A stretch of 64,000 nt of DNA from Branchinecta lynchi (GCA_023053575.1 JAKZAP010000013.1:19315689-19379688), one strand, 5' to 3'; shown: positions 32,986 through 43,419, counted from the stretch's first letter. Translations and numbers: made by a program. The notes: generated from the sequence alone by a model not told the origin.

Positions 32986-33210
32986 TGGTAGTTAGCTTTA
33001 GTCACAGTAGGCAACGTGGATGAAAATGGCAAAGATTTAAGTCAACAAACGTTTAAATAAGCATACCTTTGCTGTCTTAAACCATCAAGTGCAAATTGAT
33101 CTTTAAGGCGCCTGCATGCAGATAACGAACCGCAAGCTCAACTTCGCAAGAAATGAGAATTCTGGTCAGATAAGGATCCCTCCGCCAATAAAGTTCATTC
33201 CTAATGTCAG

Positions 33211-33226
33211 TATTTCAGAGGTAGCC
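33211..33226 (+). promoter_or_regulatory. Possible 5' UTR splice acceptor before the integrin start
   Basis: TATTTCAG lies at 33211-33218, followed 9 nt later by ATG at 33227, so a 5' UTR intron may end here. An in-frame ATG upstream (33116) would place 37 mostly polar residues before the signal peptide, which is less likely. Confidence 0.4.
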
Positions 33227-33925
33227 ATGAAGTCAGCAATAATTTTGTTTATGTTAATTTGTGCAATTACCTCACAGCCCAGTTTAGACGAGTTAAGTGA
33301 GGAATCTTGCGGTAAGGATATTCAGTCCTGCGGCGAATGTTTGCAAAAACCAGGCTGTAGATGGTGCGCTGATCCCCCCAAGGAGTCCAACGCCAACAGC
33401 TCCAAGGTCGAGAAGGTGAAACGGTGCGCAAAGTCCTTTACCAACTGCACGAAAGTGGAAGACCTAAGCAATAGCATGAAGCTCACCAACGGCAGCCAGA
33501 TATTTACTTCACCGTCGGGAATAAGCCTGAGACTTCGTAGACGTCAGCCGATCAACATCACCATCGTGTACAGACAGCCGGAAGACCACCCCGTTGACCT
33601 CTACGTCTTACTCGATCTCTCCGAGTCTATGGAGGATGACAGAAATAATCTTAGAAAGCTGGGCCGCAAGCTTGCAAACGAGATGAAGAATATTACGAAA
33701 GACTTCAGGCTTGGTTTCGGGTCTTTCGTTGATAAGACGGTCCAACCCTACGCCAAAGCTATCCTTGGCGCTGAGGAAATAAGAAAAAATCGCGTCATGA
33801 CCTATGGATTCAAGCATCATCTGAACCTCACCAGTGACGCGACGAAATTTACGGAGAGCGTAAGAGAAGTTAAAGTTAGTACAAATGTTGATGCCCCTGA
33901 AGGAAGTATTGAAGCTCTTGTTCAG
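33227..33925 (+). CDS. Integrin beta subunit, coding exon 1 (signal peptide, PSI, first part of beta-I)
   Basis: Residues 1-18 (MKSAIILFMLICAITSQP) form a signal peptide, which fixes the start at 33227. Residues 26-85 are a Cys-rich PSI domain (SCGKDIQSCGECLQKPGCRWC). The beta-I domain opens with DLYVLLDLSESMEDD. MIDAS residues D130, S132 and S134 and ADMIDAS D137/D138 are all present, as are the NVDAPEG residues (N220, D222, P224, E225) of the third metal site. The specificity-determining loop (about residues 172-200) has no cysteines, unlike the usual C...C pair. The protein pairs with an alpha subunit as a cell-surface adhesion receptor. The exon ends after Gln233 in phase 0 at CAG|GCAAGT, a GC donor; continuing with the exon at 39184 restores the expected QAMKC...IGWRN sequence with no gap. 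Confidence 0.95.
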
Positions 33926-34103
33926 GCAAGTGTTAAAGTGGTTGTTTAAATTTATTTAATCAAATAGGTAACAGAAAACAAGGCCAGCATTTGCGGTTTG
34001 CCAAAGAAGTCTTTTACCGGGCTTCTTCGCCAGGCAATCTTGTCTTGTCTAGAAACTGCTACGGTTTTGCCAGGTAAACTTGTTATAATTATCTCCAACT
34101 AGC

Positions 34104-34135
34104 GGATTAAAGTTTAACCGAATATGCCGGAGACA
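34104..34135. repeat. Solo end of the TTAAAGTTTAAC element
   Basis: ATTAAAGTTTAACCGAATAT matches the terminus of the elements at 27343 and 49274. The rest of the element is absent. Confidence 0.5.
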
Positions 34136-34334
34136 AAAAAGTCTTGTTACCTATAACTGTTTAATTGAAAAGGGCTGGAATAGGACAATTACCCATCACT
34201 TACTCACTTAAATTTGCTTGAAGACGTGCTGAAAATATATTTCTTCGTTGTTCCGCTATTCCAGAATAATCAATTTTCAAATAGTGGAATTTCCGTTTAA
34301 TTTGCGGTGCCTCTATGCGCCTGTATCTGTGTTG

Positions 34335-36150
34335 TACGCCCTCGGGCCAAGTGCCATATAGCGACCAAAATTTCTGTCGGTCCATCGGTATGTCGGTCGG
34401 TCCAGGTTTTGCTAGTTCGGGCACTTCCACATAAGCTAGGACTATTAAACTTGGCAGGCATATCCGGGACCCAAAAAAGATAAATTGGAAATAGTCACTT
34501 CCCCGATCCGAGCATCGTGGGGGAGTTGAGGGAGGGGGAATCCGGAATCTTGATGTATTTATAACTTTTGAACGTGTGATCGGAACTTAATGCAATTTAA
34601 TATTTGGAAAAACCACGTGTCTCAGACGATAAGTAGGGTTGCCACTTGACTCAAATAAAATGCACTATCCAAGTACCAAAAAGGTACTACCAGAGGAGAA
34701 AATGTACTACCTAAAACATTTTTTTGAGCGTGTTGCGCTTCGCGCAACACGCGCATTGTCTTCCGCTCCCGCTACTGTAAATGCCTTTAGCACGACCCTA
34801 TAAATATGGCCTGAATAGAACCTTCGTCAAAACTAGGGTTTTTACTACTTGAACAAATTCCGGTTAGGTAAAATCTATAGAAATATTATATCATTTTTAC
34901 AACAGAAGCGAAATCATCATCTTTTCTCCTGTTCTTGTCTGTTCTTGCAGATTTGCCTATTGCAATTAGGAGACAAGGGCAGGGGCGTCACGACTGGGGG
35001 GTCGCCCCCCCCCCCCCCCCAAGTGTTGTCGGCCAGTCTGTAAAAAGTAAGCGAGTCTGCGCGAAGCGCCGCGAGTTTTCGTCAAAACAGTTGATTTTTT
35101 TCATGAAAACAGTCGGTTATTCTGAAAACCAGTCTATTTTTCGTTAAAACAGTCTGTTTTTCCAAAAATCGGTTCAATTTTTTCAAAACCGTCTTTTTTT
35201 CTTCTTGAAAACAGCCGGTAAAAGTAGGTAATTTAGTAAATGCCTTGCCCCCCTCCCCCCCCAAAAAAAAAAACATTTTGGCTAGTAACGCCTCTGGGCA
35301 AGGGATCAAAAATGTATTTAATGATGTGCACAAATACGTAATGTAGTATTCAATGACAGTTCTAAGACCCGAAGATGCGGTTTGGAGAAAAGCGCTAACA
35401 GTTTCAAGAACTTATGACACCAGGACCCTTGTCGATAAGGATCAAAATATAGCTATAATAAAATTCAGCTAACGTATCCACACAAATGCAACTAGCCCCA
35501 CATCACCTTAGACAGAAATTTGTAAAAAAAAATTAAAAATTAAGTAGTAGCTTTCTTAAAATGTACTACGAAAGTACTACTTTTTTCAAATGTACTACCA
35601 ACTCACGACTTTGAAAAAAATGTACTAAAAAGAGTACAATTGTACTACCGGTGGCAACCCTGCTCACTTAAAAGCTGGACCAGATCCGATGACCTTGGGG
35701 GAGTTAGAGGGGGAAATCACAAATGTTGGAAATTGCTTAGAGTGGAGGGATCGGGATGAAACTTCGTGGGAAGAGCAAGCACAAGTCCTAGATACATCAC
35801 TGACATAACTGGACAGAATTCTGGCCTTGTGGGGGGAGTTCAGGAGGGGGTCCGGAATTCTGGTGATCCCTCCAATTCAGCAATTCCTGATGTACTAGGA
35901 TGATGAAACCCGGCTGGCATATCAGGGACTCGGAAAAACTGACTTAAGAATAGTCATTTGTATGATCCCACCAGTGTGGGGGGGGGAGGGGAATCGGGAA
36001 TCTAGCGGCATTCGAAACTTTAGGATGAGCGATCGGATTTGAATGAAACTTGGCAAGTGGAAAAAGGAGTCGTCTCAGATGTTCCATGTCAAGTCCAGAC
36101 CGGATCTGATACTTGTGGGGGGAGTTGGAGAGCGGGGACCGGAATATTCC
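34335..36150 (-). mobile_element. Family H repeat, minus copy split by an inserted element
   Basis: The terminal half hairpin GGCCAAGTGCCATA and a GTCGGTCCATCGG run lie at 34335-34400. Family H text resumes at about 35665 (CACTTAAAAGCTGGACCAGA) and runs to about 36150. The break at 34632-35662 is an inserted element. Confidence 0.7.
34632..35662. mobile_element. ~1-kb hAT-like element with AGGGTTGCCAC ends
   Basis: The left end AGGGTTGCCAC (34635) and the right end GTGGCAACCCTGC (35651) are inverted. Subterminal GTACTAC words occur many times near both ends (34670-34710 and 35550-35650). CAGGGTTGCCA-like ends with subterminal repeats are typical of hAT MITEs, so the class is an inference. 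The interior holds a GTGTTGCG/CGCAACAC hairpin at 34730-34755 and a poly-C tract at 35007. Confidence 0.65.
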
Positions 36151-36179
36151 TTGAGCCCAAGTTGACTTTGAAACGTATA

Positions 36180-36318
36180 TTCAAATAATGTATACAACGG
36201 ATACGTCAGCTACGATACTTATTCCTCAGCGATATTTCGGCCCTTGCCAAGACCGGCGAAATATCGCTGATGAAGCATCGTAGCTGATGTATCCGTTGTA
36301 TACATTATTCGAATATGG
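36180..36318. mobile_element. Family Z foldback copy lacking the ribozyme core
   Basis: The arms ACAACGGATACGTCAGCTAC and GTAGCTGATGTATCCGTTGT enclose GCGATATTTCGG...GGCGAAATATCGC. The segment that would hold CTGACGA is deleted. Copies of this kind show how the two arms can recombine to short palindromes. Confidence 0.65.
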
Positions 36319-36319
36319 G

Positions 36320-36890
36320 GAGCCCGAATCTTCGTGAAACGCTTAAGGACCGTTCACGCTTGTGTTGTACCATGAATAAAAATACTTCGCCTTGTAAGCC
36401 TTATCCTCCTCTTCCCTTCAACATGAAAATCAAGTTGTACGGCCACGTATGCGCAGATTAATAGGACGGAGCCTGACTATGAATCCCAAGAGAACTAACC
36501 TTTGATGACTTTAGGGACACTGAACATCCTGAAATGTGGTATTTCAGATAAGCCTCGACCGGTCCTGTGCAGATTCATTATAAAGCGGGCTACAAAAAAT
36601 GGTATTTCTACCACATACACAATGCTAACCATCCCTACTGTCACTATGAACGTTTAAAACCACTAAAACACCGTAAAACAATGAGCAAATTAAAAAAAAA
36701 CCATCAAGTTTCCTAGGTTTGAAATAACTCCGTCTGGACTAAATCTCAGCCGATTATTCCGTACAGCTGTTATGGCACGTAGGGAGCGAAGGATCAAAAT
36801 AATAATTTCCATCTAATGCTCCAACTGTTTATTACAAATACAAATAAATTAAAAAACTAAGACCAGTGTGGTACCTCTGAAGGGATGCGG
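36320..36890. other. No gene recognised
   Basis: Intron sequence without recognisable family matches or coding motifs. Confidence 0.3.
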
Positions 36891-36892
36891 TA

Positions 36893-38048
36893 CCTCTCGA
36901 CGGGATCCCAAAAATCTAAGATTTGATCCAGACAATTGGGTCTTGTCTTCGCCAGGCTGATCATCAGAGAAAACCGAGTTCAGATATTCTATCTACCTAT
37001 ATATCTATACCTCTATAAGCCATATCTATTTTGACGATACTGACCGAAACTTCCTGCTTTAATACTTCCAAATTTTACGGTTTCGCCCGAATTCCAAGCG
37101 AACTGAAAATTCAGAAACGAAACCGGCGTATCTCCTTATCCCTATAAAGAACATCTAATCAACTTTAAATAAAACTTTGACTTAAAAAAATTGCGGGTAC
37201 AACCGGATTCCGGACTAATTATATGTCCGGGTAAAAAAATGACTCAGCGTCTCTTCTTTGCCCTAAATCTATCATCTAATCAACTTCAGATAAAGCTTTT
37301 GCTTTTAACATATTTTCCGGTTTTGGCCGGATTACAGGTGAACTAGTTGTCCGGCGAGAAAATGGTTTTCACCATCGGGTTCAGCATGTCTTCTTACCCC
37401 TAAATCAAACATTTAATCAACTTCAAATGAAATTGTTACTTCGAACCAACTTTCCGGTTTTGGCCGTATTCCGGACGAACTGCTTGTCCGGCGAGAAAAT
37501 GGTTTTCACTATCATGCTCAGCATATCTTCTTACCCCTACATCAAACATTTAATGAACTTCAAATGAAACTTTTACTTTTCACAAACTCTCCGGTTTTTG
37601 CCGGATTCCGGACGAACTACTTGTCCGGCGAGAAAATGATTTTCACCATCGTGCTCAGCATGTCTTCTTACCCCATAATCGACTATGACATTAGCTGTTT
37701 AAAAATATTTTGTTTGTCCCTTAATTTGAACCCCCTCCACTAAATGTAGGGCTACAGAGCCCATCTACGAACTTGACCTTACTCTTGACCCAATGAATCC
37801 TCAAACCAAGTTTCATCAAAATATCTCATTCCCTTCGAGAGTTATCGCGCTTACAGACAGACGGACATTTTTGCGATGTCATAGGTATCCCTCCACTTAC
37901 GTTTTGAGATCTCAAGAAGCAATGGAAAGCTGAAATCGCGCATTCCCTTCGAGAGTTATCGTGCTTACAGACGGACGGACAGACGGACGGACGGACAACT
38001 TTTGCGATGTCATAGGTATCCCTCCATTTACGTTTTGGGATCCCAAAA
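36893..38048 (-). mobile_element. Family P repeat, minus copy with a doubled terminus
   Basis: The far end (GGGATCCCAAAAATCTAAGA) is at 36900. Units with TTTTCCGG..TTTGGCCGGATT and CAGCATGTCTTCTTACCCC lie at 37140-37700. The palindromic end occurs twice (37850-37915 and 37945-38048), the first in mutated form (TTTTGAGATCTCAAGA). Confidence 0.8.
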
Positions 38049-38137
38049 ACAAAGACTAGGTAATTTTTAAGACTAAAAATTGCTCTACCTTGGTCTGACT
38101 GTAATCCTAGGATGGCTGAATGCAAGATATCTTCTGA

Positions 38138-38665
38138 ATAAACTCGGATTAACCTGTCTATATGGGGTTTTACTGAAAATTTCCTAATGATGGGTGGTAT
38201 TCAGATGGGTAATCTCCCAGCATCTTCAGACTCTGTTTCCCCAAGGGTTTCTTTGTCCTTTTGCAGAATAATCTCGTCGAAAAATTTCGTTTTCAATTTG
38301 CGTCTGCGTGGTAGTGGGAACGTCCATCCGATTCTGCCGCACGTCGGAACATCAAAGAAAAAATCGTGTCGCACACGAAGCAGCAGTGTGAACCAAGGGT
38401 TAACCTGTTTTGAACAAGATGACAGATGGGGTTTGACTGGAAGTTTCCTAATAGTGGGTGAAATTCAGATTGGTAATTTCCCAGCATCTTCAGAGGTCGT
38501 TTCCCCAAGGGCTTCTTTGTCATTTTGCAGAATAATCTCGACGGACCATTTCGTTTTCCTTTTGCGTCTGTGTGGGAAGGTCTACGCGATTCTGTCCCAC
38601 CTAGGAACAGCAAAGAAAAAATCGTGTCGCATACGACGTAGCAGCGTGAACCATGGGTTCGCCAG
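38138..38665 (+). repeat. Two tandem copies related to the 30149-30691 element
   Basis: Two ~265-bp copies each run from TTTACTGAAAATTTCCTAAT-like text through TTTGTCCTTTTGCAGAATAA to GCAGCAGTGTGAACCAAGGG-like ends (38383-38400, 38640-38655). A 230-codon frame is open across both. It is open in the same register in the copy at 30 kb, but no known protein is recognised. Confidence 0.6.
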
Positions 38666-39183
38666 ATTCCACAAATGCAAATTCGATTTTACTCATCTCA
38701 AACCAGTCAGCAAGGTCAGATCATTACCACGAAACTGTTTTCGACAGGCAAATTCACGAATACGTCTTGTAACTTGTCTGCGTTTGATGCGAGTCGGCCG
38801 CGCCAAAATCTGCACGAAATGGCCGAGAACCACAAAAGGGTTGCTGACTATTAGAACGACATGCGATATTGTATTTTAGATGGTTTCCAGAATTTCTTAG
38901 GGGCTTGAAAACAAATCGGAAAGATGTGCTTTAAGCCTTAAGTTGAGCTTTAAGTACATAACGCACTCTAGACTGGTTTTGTTTTTAACAGATCCCGTCC
39001 TCGGCTGCTTTAAGTCTGTCTTCGCAATTAAAATGAGCGTCTCACAAATAATGGCCCAGCGTACGATACACATGGAAAATGGCGAATGAGTGAATGAAAT
39101 GTATTCTTTAGCATTTTCTATGTACTATGGGTCCTTCAAAGAAGAAAAAACGAGATGGAGCCTAACATATACTTTGATTTCAG

Positions 39184-40108
39184 GCCATGAAGTGTACTGA
39201 TCAAATCGGATGGCGTAACACGTCTAGAAAAATTATCATCCTTGCAACCGACGCCGACTACCATCTCGCTGGGGATGGAAAACTTGCCGGTATCATCGTA
39301 CCAAATGACCTTGAATGCCATCTCGAACAAGAGAACGGAGAGGTCACCTACACCTGGATCAATAAACATGACTACCCTTCAATCGCACAGCTGAATTACG
39401 TGGCGACAACGACAGCTGTCAACACCATATTTGCCGTCACAAAGGAAAAATACGAAATCTACGAAAAGCTGGCAAAGAACGTATCGGGCGCTGTAGCTGC
39501 CATGCTTACTGCAGACTCGAGCAACATCGTTGAAGTTGTCAAAGCTGAATACGCCAAGATCACTGGGTCTGTTGCACTTCAAGACGACAAGCCGGCCAAC
39601 ATCGGCCTTAAGTACTTTGTTAAATGCAACACAACTGAGTACACGCCCGGTTCGGAATGCAAAGGCATTGAGAAAGGCGACGTCGTCAGATTCCAAGTCG
39701 AAGTCGAACTCAAACATTGTGGCAATGGGCCATACGAGTTTGAGATCAAGCCAGTGGGAATTAAGGAACAAGTGAATATTACAGTGGCTGCTCTTTGCGA
39801 CTGTCCATGTAGAAACGAAACTGAGACCAATTCAAAGTCATGCAATACAAAAGGGAATCTCGTTTGTGGCAACTGCGTGTGCGAAGCTCAATTCGGCGGC
39901 GATCGCTGTGAGTGCAAGAAAGGGGAGGACGAGTCCTCCAGCGACGCACGAATCTGCAGATCCCCAAACAATAACAGCACAGACCAGGACTGCAGCGGCA
40001 AAGGAGTATGTGAGTGCGGACGCTGCCAGTGCAAACCAGGTTATTCTGGCGAATATTGCGAGTGCAACGACCGCACTTGTCCAGGAAACCCTATGTGCTC
40101 AGGATCAG
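39184..40108 (+). CDS. Integrin beta subunit, coding exon 2 (rest of beta-I, hybrid, I-EGF 1-2)
   Basis: Begins AMKCTDQIGWRNTSRKIIIL, the beta-I strand that carries the Cys paired in other integrins with the Cys of NDLECHLE, also present here. ATDADYHLAGDGKLAGIIVP and HDYPSIAQL are classic integrin beta motifs. The beta-I domain closes at about residue 370 and the hybrid domain follows (KYFVKCNTTEY, VEVELKHCG). From CDCPCRNETE on, cysteine-rich I-EGF modules run to CNDRTCPGNPMCSGS. The exon starts in phase 0 after TTTCAG and ends in phase 1 at TCAG|GTAAGT. The length of 308 codons in one exon, across three domains, shows strong intron loss relative to vertebrate genes. Confidence 0.95.
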
Positions 40109-40289
40109 GTAAGTCTCCTCTGGATCCCTAGCTTCGAAGAATAGGTTTGCAGGGAATGTACAATAGGTCAGAGCTCTTTTTTTCCCCCTCTCGGTGCACC
40201 CACTCTCCATTTTCACTTTTATTTATTTTTTTACTTCTTTAATCTTAATTTAAATATTCTTTGAGCCCAAGCTGACTTTGAAACATTAT

Positions 40290-40510
40290 TCAAGGTTACA
40301 ACGGATACGTCAGCTACGATTCGTCATCAGCGATATTTCGGCCCTTCTTGGCAAGGGTCCTCGTCAGGCTGTCAATCCTCTGGGCCAACGCCGGGGAAGG
40401 AAACAAACCTGTAATAATCTGTAATAATATTATTACAGGTTTGTTTCCTTCCCCGACTTTGACCCGGAGGATTGACAGCCTGACGAGGACCCTTATTCGT
40501 TGTAAACATT
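40290..40510. mobile_element. Family Z foldback element
   Basis: The left arm runs TACAACGGATACGTCAGCTA, GATATTTCGGCCC, CTCGTCAGGCTGTCAATCCT, and into GGAAGGAAACAAACCTGTAA. The right arm is its inverted complement (TTACAGGTTTGTTTCCTTCC to GACGAGGACCC), then jumps to TTCGTTGTAAAC, so the right arm has lost about 55 bp. The two arms meet at a TAATATTATTA palindrome. The left arm, read on the minus strand, holds a complete hammerhead-like motif. Confidence 0.7.
40328..40371 (-). ncRNA. Hammerhead ribozyme motif, complete consensus (type A)
   Basis: Read on the minus strand: CAGC (stem I, 40371-40368), CTGACGA (core, 40367-40361), a 21-nt stem-II hairpin (40360-40340) with GG/CC, one bulged A, and CCCTT/AAGGG closing a GCCAAG loop, then GAAA (40339-40336), TAT, C (predicted cleavage after this base), and GCTG (40331-40328), which pairs with CAGC. 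Every conserved hammerhead position (C3 U4 G5 A6 N G8 A9; G12 A13 A14; A15.1-U16.1; H17) is satisfied with a minimal stem III. Hammerheads with tiny stem III are known from Penelope-like elements. Activity is untested. Confidence 0.7.
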
Positions 40511-40536
40511 GTTTGAACAAATCTGATTTAACTTTT

Positions 40537-40800
40537 TATGGCACTTGCCTTCTGGCCAAGTGTCATATACCGATAACTTTTCCGTCTGTCGGTCCGTCGG
40601 TCGATTGGTCAGTCCGGTGATCGCGAGTTAGGGTACTTCCAGATGTGCTAGAACGATGAAACTTAACAGGCGTATCAGGGACCCGATCAAACTGACTTGG
40701 ACATATACATTTTCTTGATTCGGTCATCGTGGGAAGATGGGGGCAGGGGCGGTTCGAGTTGGGGGGGGGGTGGGGATGACTCATCCCCCATGATCCAGAG
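40537..40800 (-). repeat. Family H repeat, minus copy, terminal part
   Basis: The hairpin TTATGGCACTTGCCTTC / GGCCAAGTGTCATA (40537-40567) is followed by GTCTGTCGGTCCGTCGGTCG and family H body text as far as the poly-G run at 40761. Confidence 0.75.
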
Positions 40801-40859
40801 AATCTACTCTCATTCGTATATTTTTAGCTTGTCTGTATGACCGTCGTGTGTTTGAGCTT

Positions 40860-41545
40860 TTCAGAATGACATACAGGCATACATTCACCAAACGTGAATT
40901 CACCCGCAAATCACATTTTTTTAGTCGTATGGCTACGAAGAAATTTCTATTCCTATATTTTCAGATTCACAGTTGTGTGTTCTGAGTTTTCCGGAATGAA
41001 AGTCGTATGTTTGAGCTAGCCAGAATGACATATAAAACCCGCGAATTTCGCCTGAAAAGACCCGTTGCTTGCCGTACTTTACGAAGGATTTTCTGGTCAT
41101 AAATTTGAGACAGTCGTAAGTTTTGACCTTGCCAAACAAAGGCAGACAAAGCAGTTAGCTAATCGTGAACTTCGCCTTCAAATGACATGCTTCTGGTCGT
41201 ATTGTTCCATAGAGATTTTAGTAGTATGTTTTATGCTTGTCAGATTCACAGTTTTTTGTTCTCAGTTTGTCAGAATCACAAGCCGTATGGAACTTGCCAG
41301 AATGACATCAACCGCGAATTTTCCCTGAAAATGACCCGTTTTTTGTCGTATTTTACGAAGAGATTTTAGAGACAGTCGTAAGTTTGGAGCTTGCCATATG
41401 AGGCAGTTAGGTGAATTTCGAAAGCAAATGACCGATTTCTGGTCGTATGGTTGTATAGATTTTCTAAAAGTCTTTACGTTACGGAATATCGTATTTTGAA
41501 GTTGTTAGAATGAAAGTGGTATGTTTACAACTTGTCACAGTGCCA
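40860..41545. repeat. Diverged tandem repeat of ~150-190 bp
   Basis: Three to four imperfect units contain TCAGATTCACAGTT.TGTTCT, CCAGAATGACAT, GCGAATTTCGCCTGAAAA-like text and GGTCGTAT. They are too diverged to be one recent array. No coding function was recognised. Confidence 0.55.
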
Positions 41546-41549
41546 TTCC

Positions 41550-42555
41550 CAAATCGTGATCTTCACCCTGTGGTGCTGAAAACAGGCTGATTTTCGAAAA
41601 TTTCGCCTCCGGCGCGACGTTTCAACATTATCCTATCTGGTTTTGTGCAAAAATCTCCTTATCTTAAAAAGAAACAGGTTTATTTTTTTTGTAAATGGCT
41701 TGCGTAGTAAGGTTTGCACATAAACAGGCTTTGTGAGCACTGTATGACGGGCCTGATGATTGCTCTATCATTTTGTAGTCTAAATTCAAAGTGGAATCAC
41801 TACCCCGTACCAACTTCCTTAAAAATATCCCACTCCGTTTGCGAGTTGTCGGGGCACGGACCGATATGTGATATCGTAGGCAGCCTTTACCTGCGCCGTC
41901 TTTCATAGTAGCCTACTCGCTATCTGGTTGAATGGCCCGTAATTTAGGTCAGATCTTAGGCCTAAGATTTCAGCCACCTTGAACCGCTGAATTTCAATTT
42001 GTCTTTGCTACATACGGTAAAAAAAAAAAAAAAAAAAAAAAAATGCTGCTATGGATCTGGGCCACGTTAAAAGCAAGATTTTGTATGGGAAGTAGTCGAA
42101 AACTGACGAATAAAGGCCGATCTAACAAATTTTGCCTATTTAGTTGAAGTGTGTATCATTTATGTGCGGTTTTAAGCTTGAGATTTGGGGTTTAGGCTAC
42201 ATTAAAAGGAAGAAGTTGTAAAGGAGTAGTTCATTTTGCACGGATTGAAAAGATTTCGCCTGCGGCGCTCACTTTAGTTTCTCTTGAATAGTCAGAAGCT
42301 GGTACCGAGGCTTGTCTTCTCTCCAGCGAAATTTGATATGAACGGCATCGTCTGATTCCTGTTAGTCATTTGTTTATTATTTTATTACTACACTGGCTTT
42401 TTCCGTGACGTTTTAGAACTTTCGATTGACATTCGATTGGCAATAACGTTAATATTTCTTGAGCCTGCTGGTGCTGTAGCCAGTCGTATATTTTGAAATC
42501 CTAACCCCCCCCCCCCCCCCATGCCCAAGCCCTACGAACCACCCCTGGTGGAGGT
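41550..42555. other. No gene recognised; 27-bp poly-A at about 42018
   Basis: Intron sequence. Apart from homopolymers (A at 42018-42043, C at 42505-42520) nothing could be assigned. Confidence 0.3.
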
Positions 42556-42559
42556 GTAA

Positions 42560-42680
42560 ACTATTTATCTAGAGCAGATGCTTGTTCTTCCCAGCAAGCT
42601 CTACTCCGATCCCTCCATTCTAACCGTTTCATGAGATTTCCAGTCCCCCCTCACCCAAAAACTGTCGAATCCGGTAAGGG
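42560..42680 (+). repeat. Family H repeat, short fragment
   Basis: CTTGTTCTTCCCAGCAAGCT, CTCCGATCCCTCCATTCTAA, CCGTTTCATGAGATTTCC follow the family H order. Both ends are missing. Confidence 0.6.
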
Positions 42681-42689
42681 TAAGTCATA

Positions 42690-43415
42690 TCACACTGTAA
42701 AAAGTTTTAGGACACTTTCCTCTAAATTCAACACTTTTTTTTCCCGTTCGCAATCTCCATATGACGCGAACACTTTATTTTCGTGGTAAATAAACGTTTC
42801 TACGTTTCGGCAGTTGTAGAAGAAATGTTAAAGCTAGTAGGTGTGAGGTTAAGGTGGGTGATAACAAGAATTCGCTTTCCACAATATCCCGGCCCGCAGC
42901 AGTGTCTAACGACAGCGTATCAGACAGACTGAAAATGAGCGCCGCAACCAGTTTGTTTTTAATTGGACTTTATTATGGCAAAATACTAATCTAGCTACAA
43001 ATCTAGCTATTAATGTGGCCCAAACCCCGAAACTGGAAGCCTAAAGACCCTAATGAAATGATACGCACTTCCAGCTAATATAGCCTACTACGAAAGGCGC
43101 CGCAGAAATTTTATGTAATCCTTTAGGATTAGAACGTCTTATTGGATCCCAAATGAAAGTACTTAAGGGCTACTTATATTGAATATGTCTTTCTGTACTT
43201 TTCACAACGAGTCCCGAACAATGTGAGACATTTTGCTGGAAGTCCGTACATGACAGTGATTCAATACGACCATTTCCGAAAACAAATATCTAGCTACTGA
43301 TCATCCAGAAAAACTGAATTTTTATTTAATTCGAGTAGCCTAAGATTAATTAAAGTAGCTTAAAGACTTGTTCTCGATTTATCATTGAAAAAAAAGACGA
43401 CGTGGTCGGAACATC
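42690..43415. other. No gene recognised
   Basis: Contains CACTGTAAAAAGTTTTAGGA at 42693, possibly an end of the ACTGTAAAAAG MITE family. Otherwise unassigned. Confidence 0.3.
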
Positions 43416-43419
43416 AGGC

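Larger units (their letters stand above)
33926..39183 (+). other. Integrin intron 1 (5.3 kb, GC-AG)
   Basis: Starts GCAAGT and ends TTGATTTCAG. It contains family H (split by an inserted element), families Z and P, and the tandem GTTCACACTGCTGC copies, annotated separately. Confidence 0.85.

Noticed and set aside
33116..33226. Upstream in-frame ATG giving an integrin precursor 37 residues longer
   Set aside because: The added residues are polar and precede a clear signal peptide, and a likely splice acceptor lies between the two ATGs.
36240..36290. Hammerhead motif in the 36.2-kb family Z copy
   Set aside because: The CTGANGA strand of the core is missing; only GAAATATCGC remains on each arm.
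40300..40332. Alternative hammerhead fold with long stem III and cleavage near GTATCC
   Set aside because: It needs internal loops and leaves a C-C mismatch at the first stem I pair, whereas the minimal stem III fold satisfies all consensus positions and covaries.
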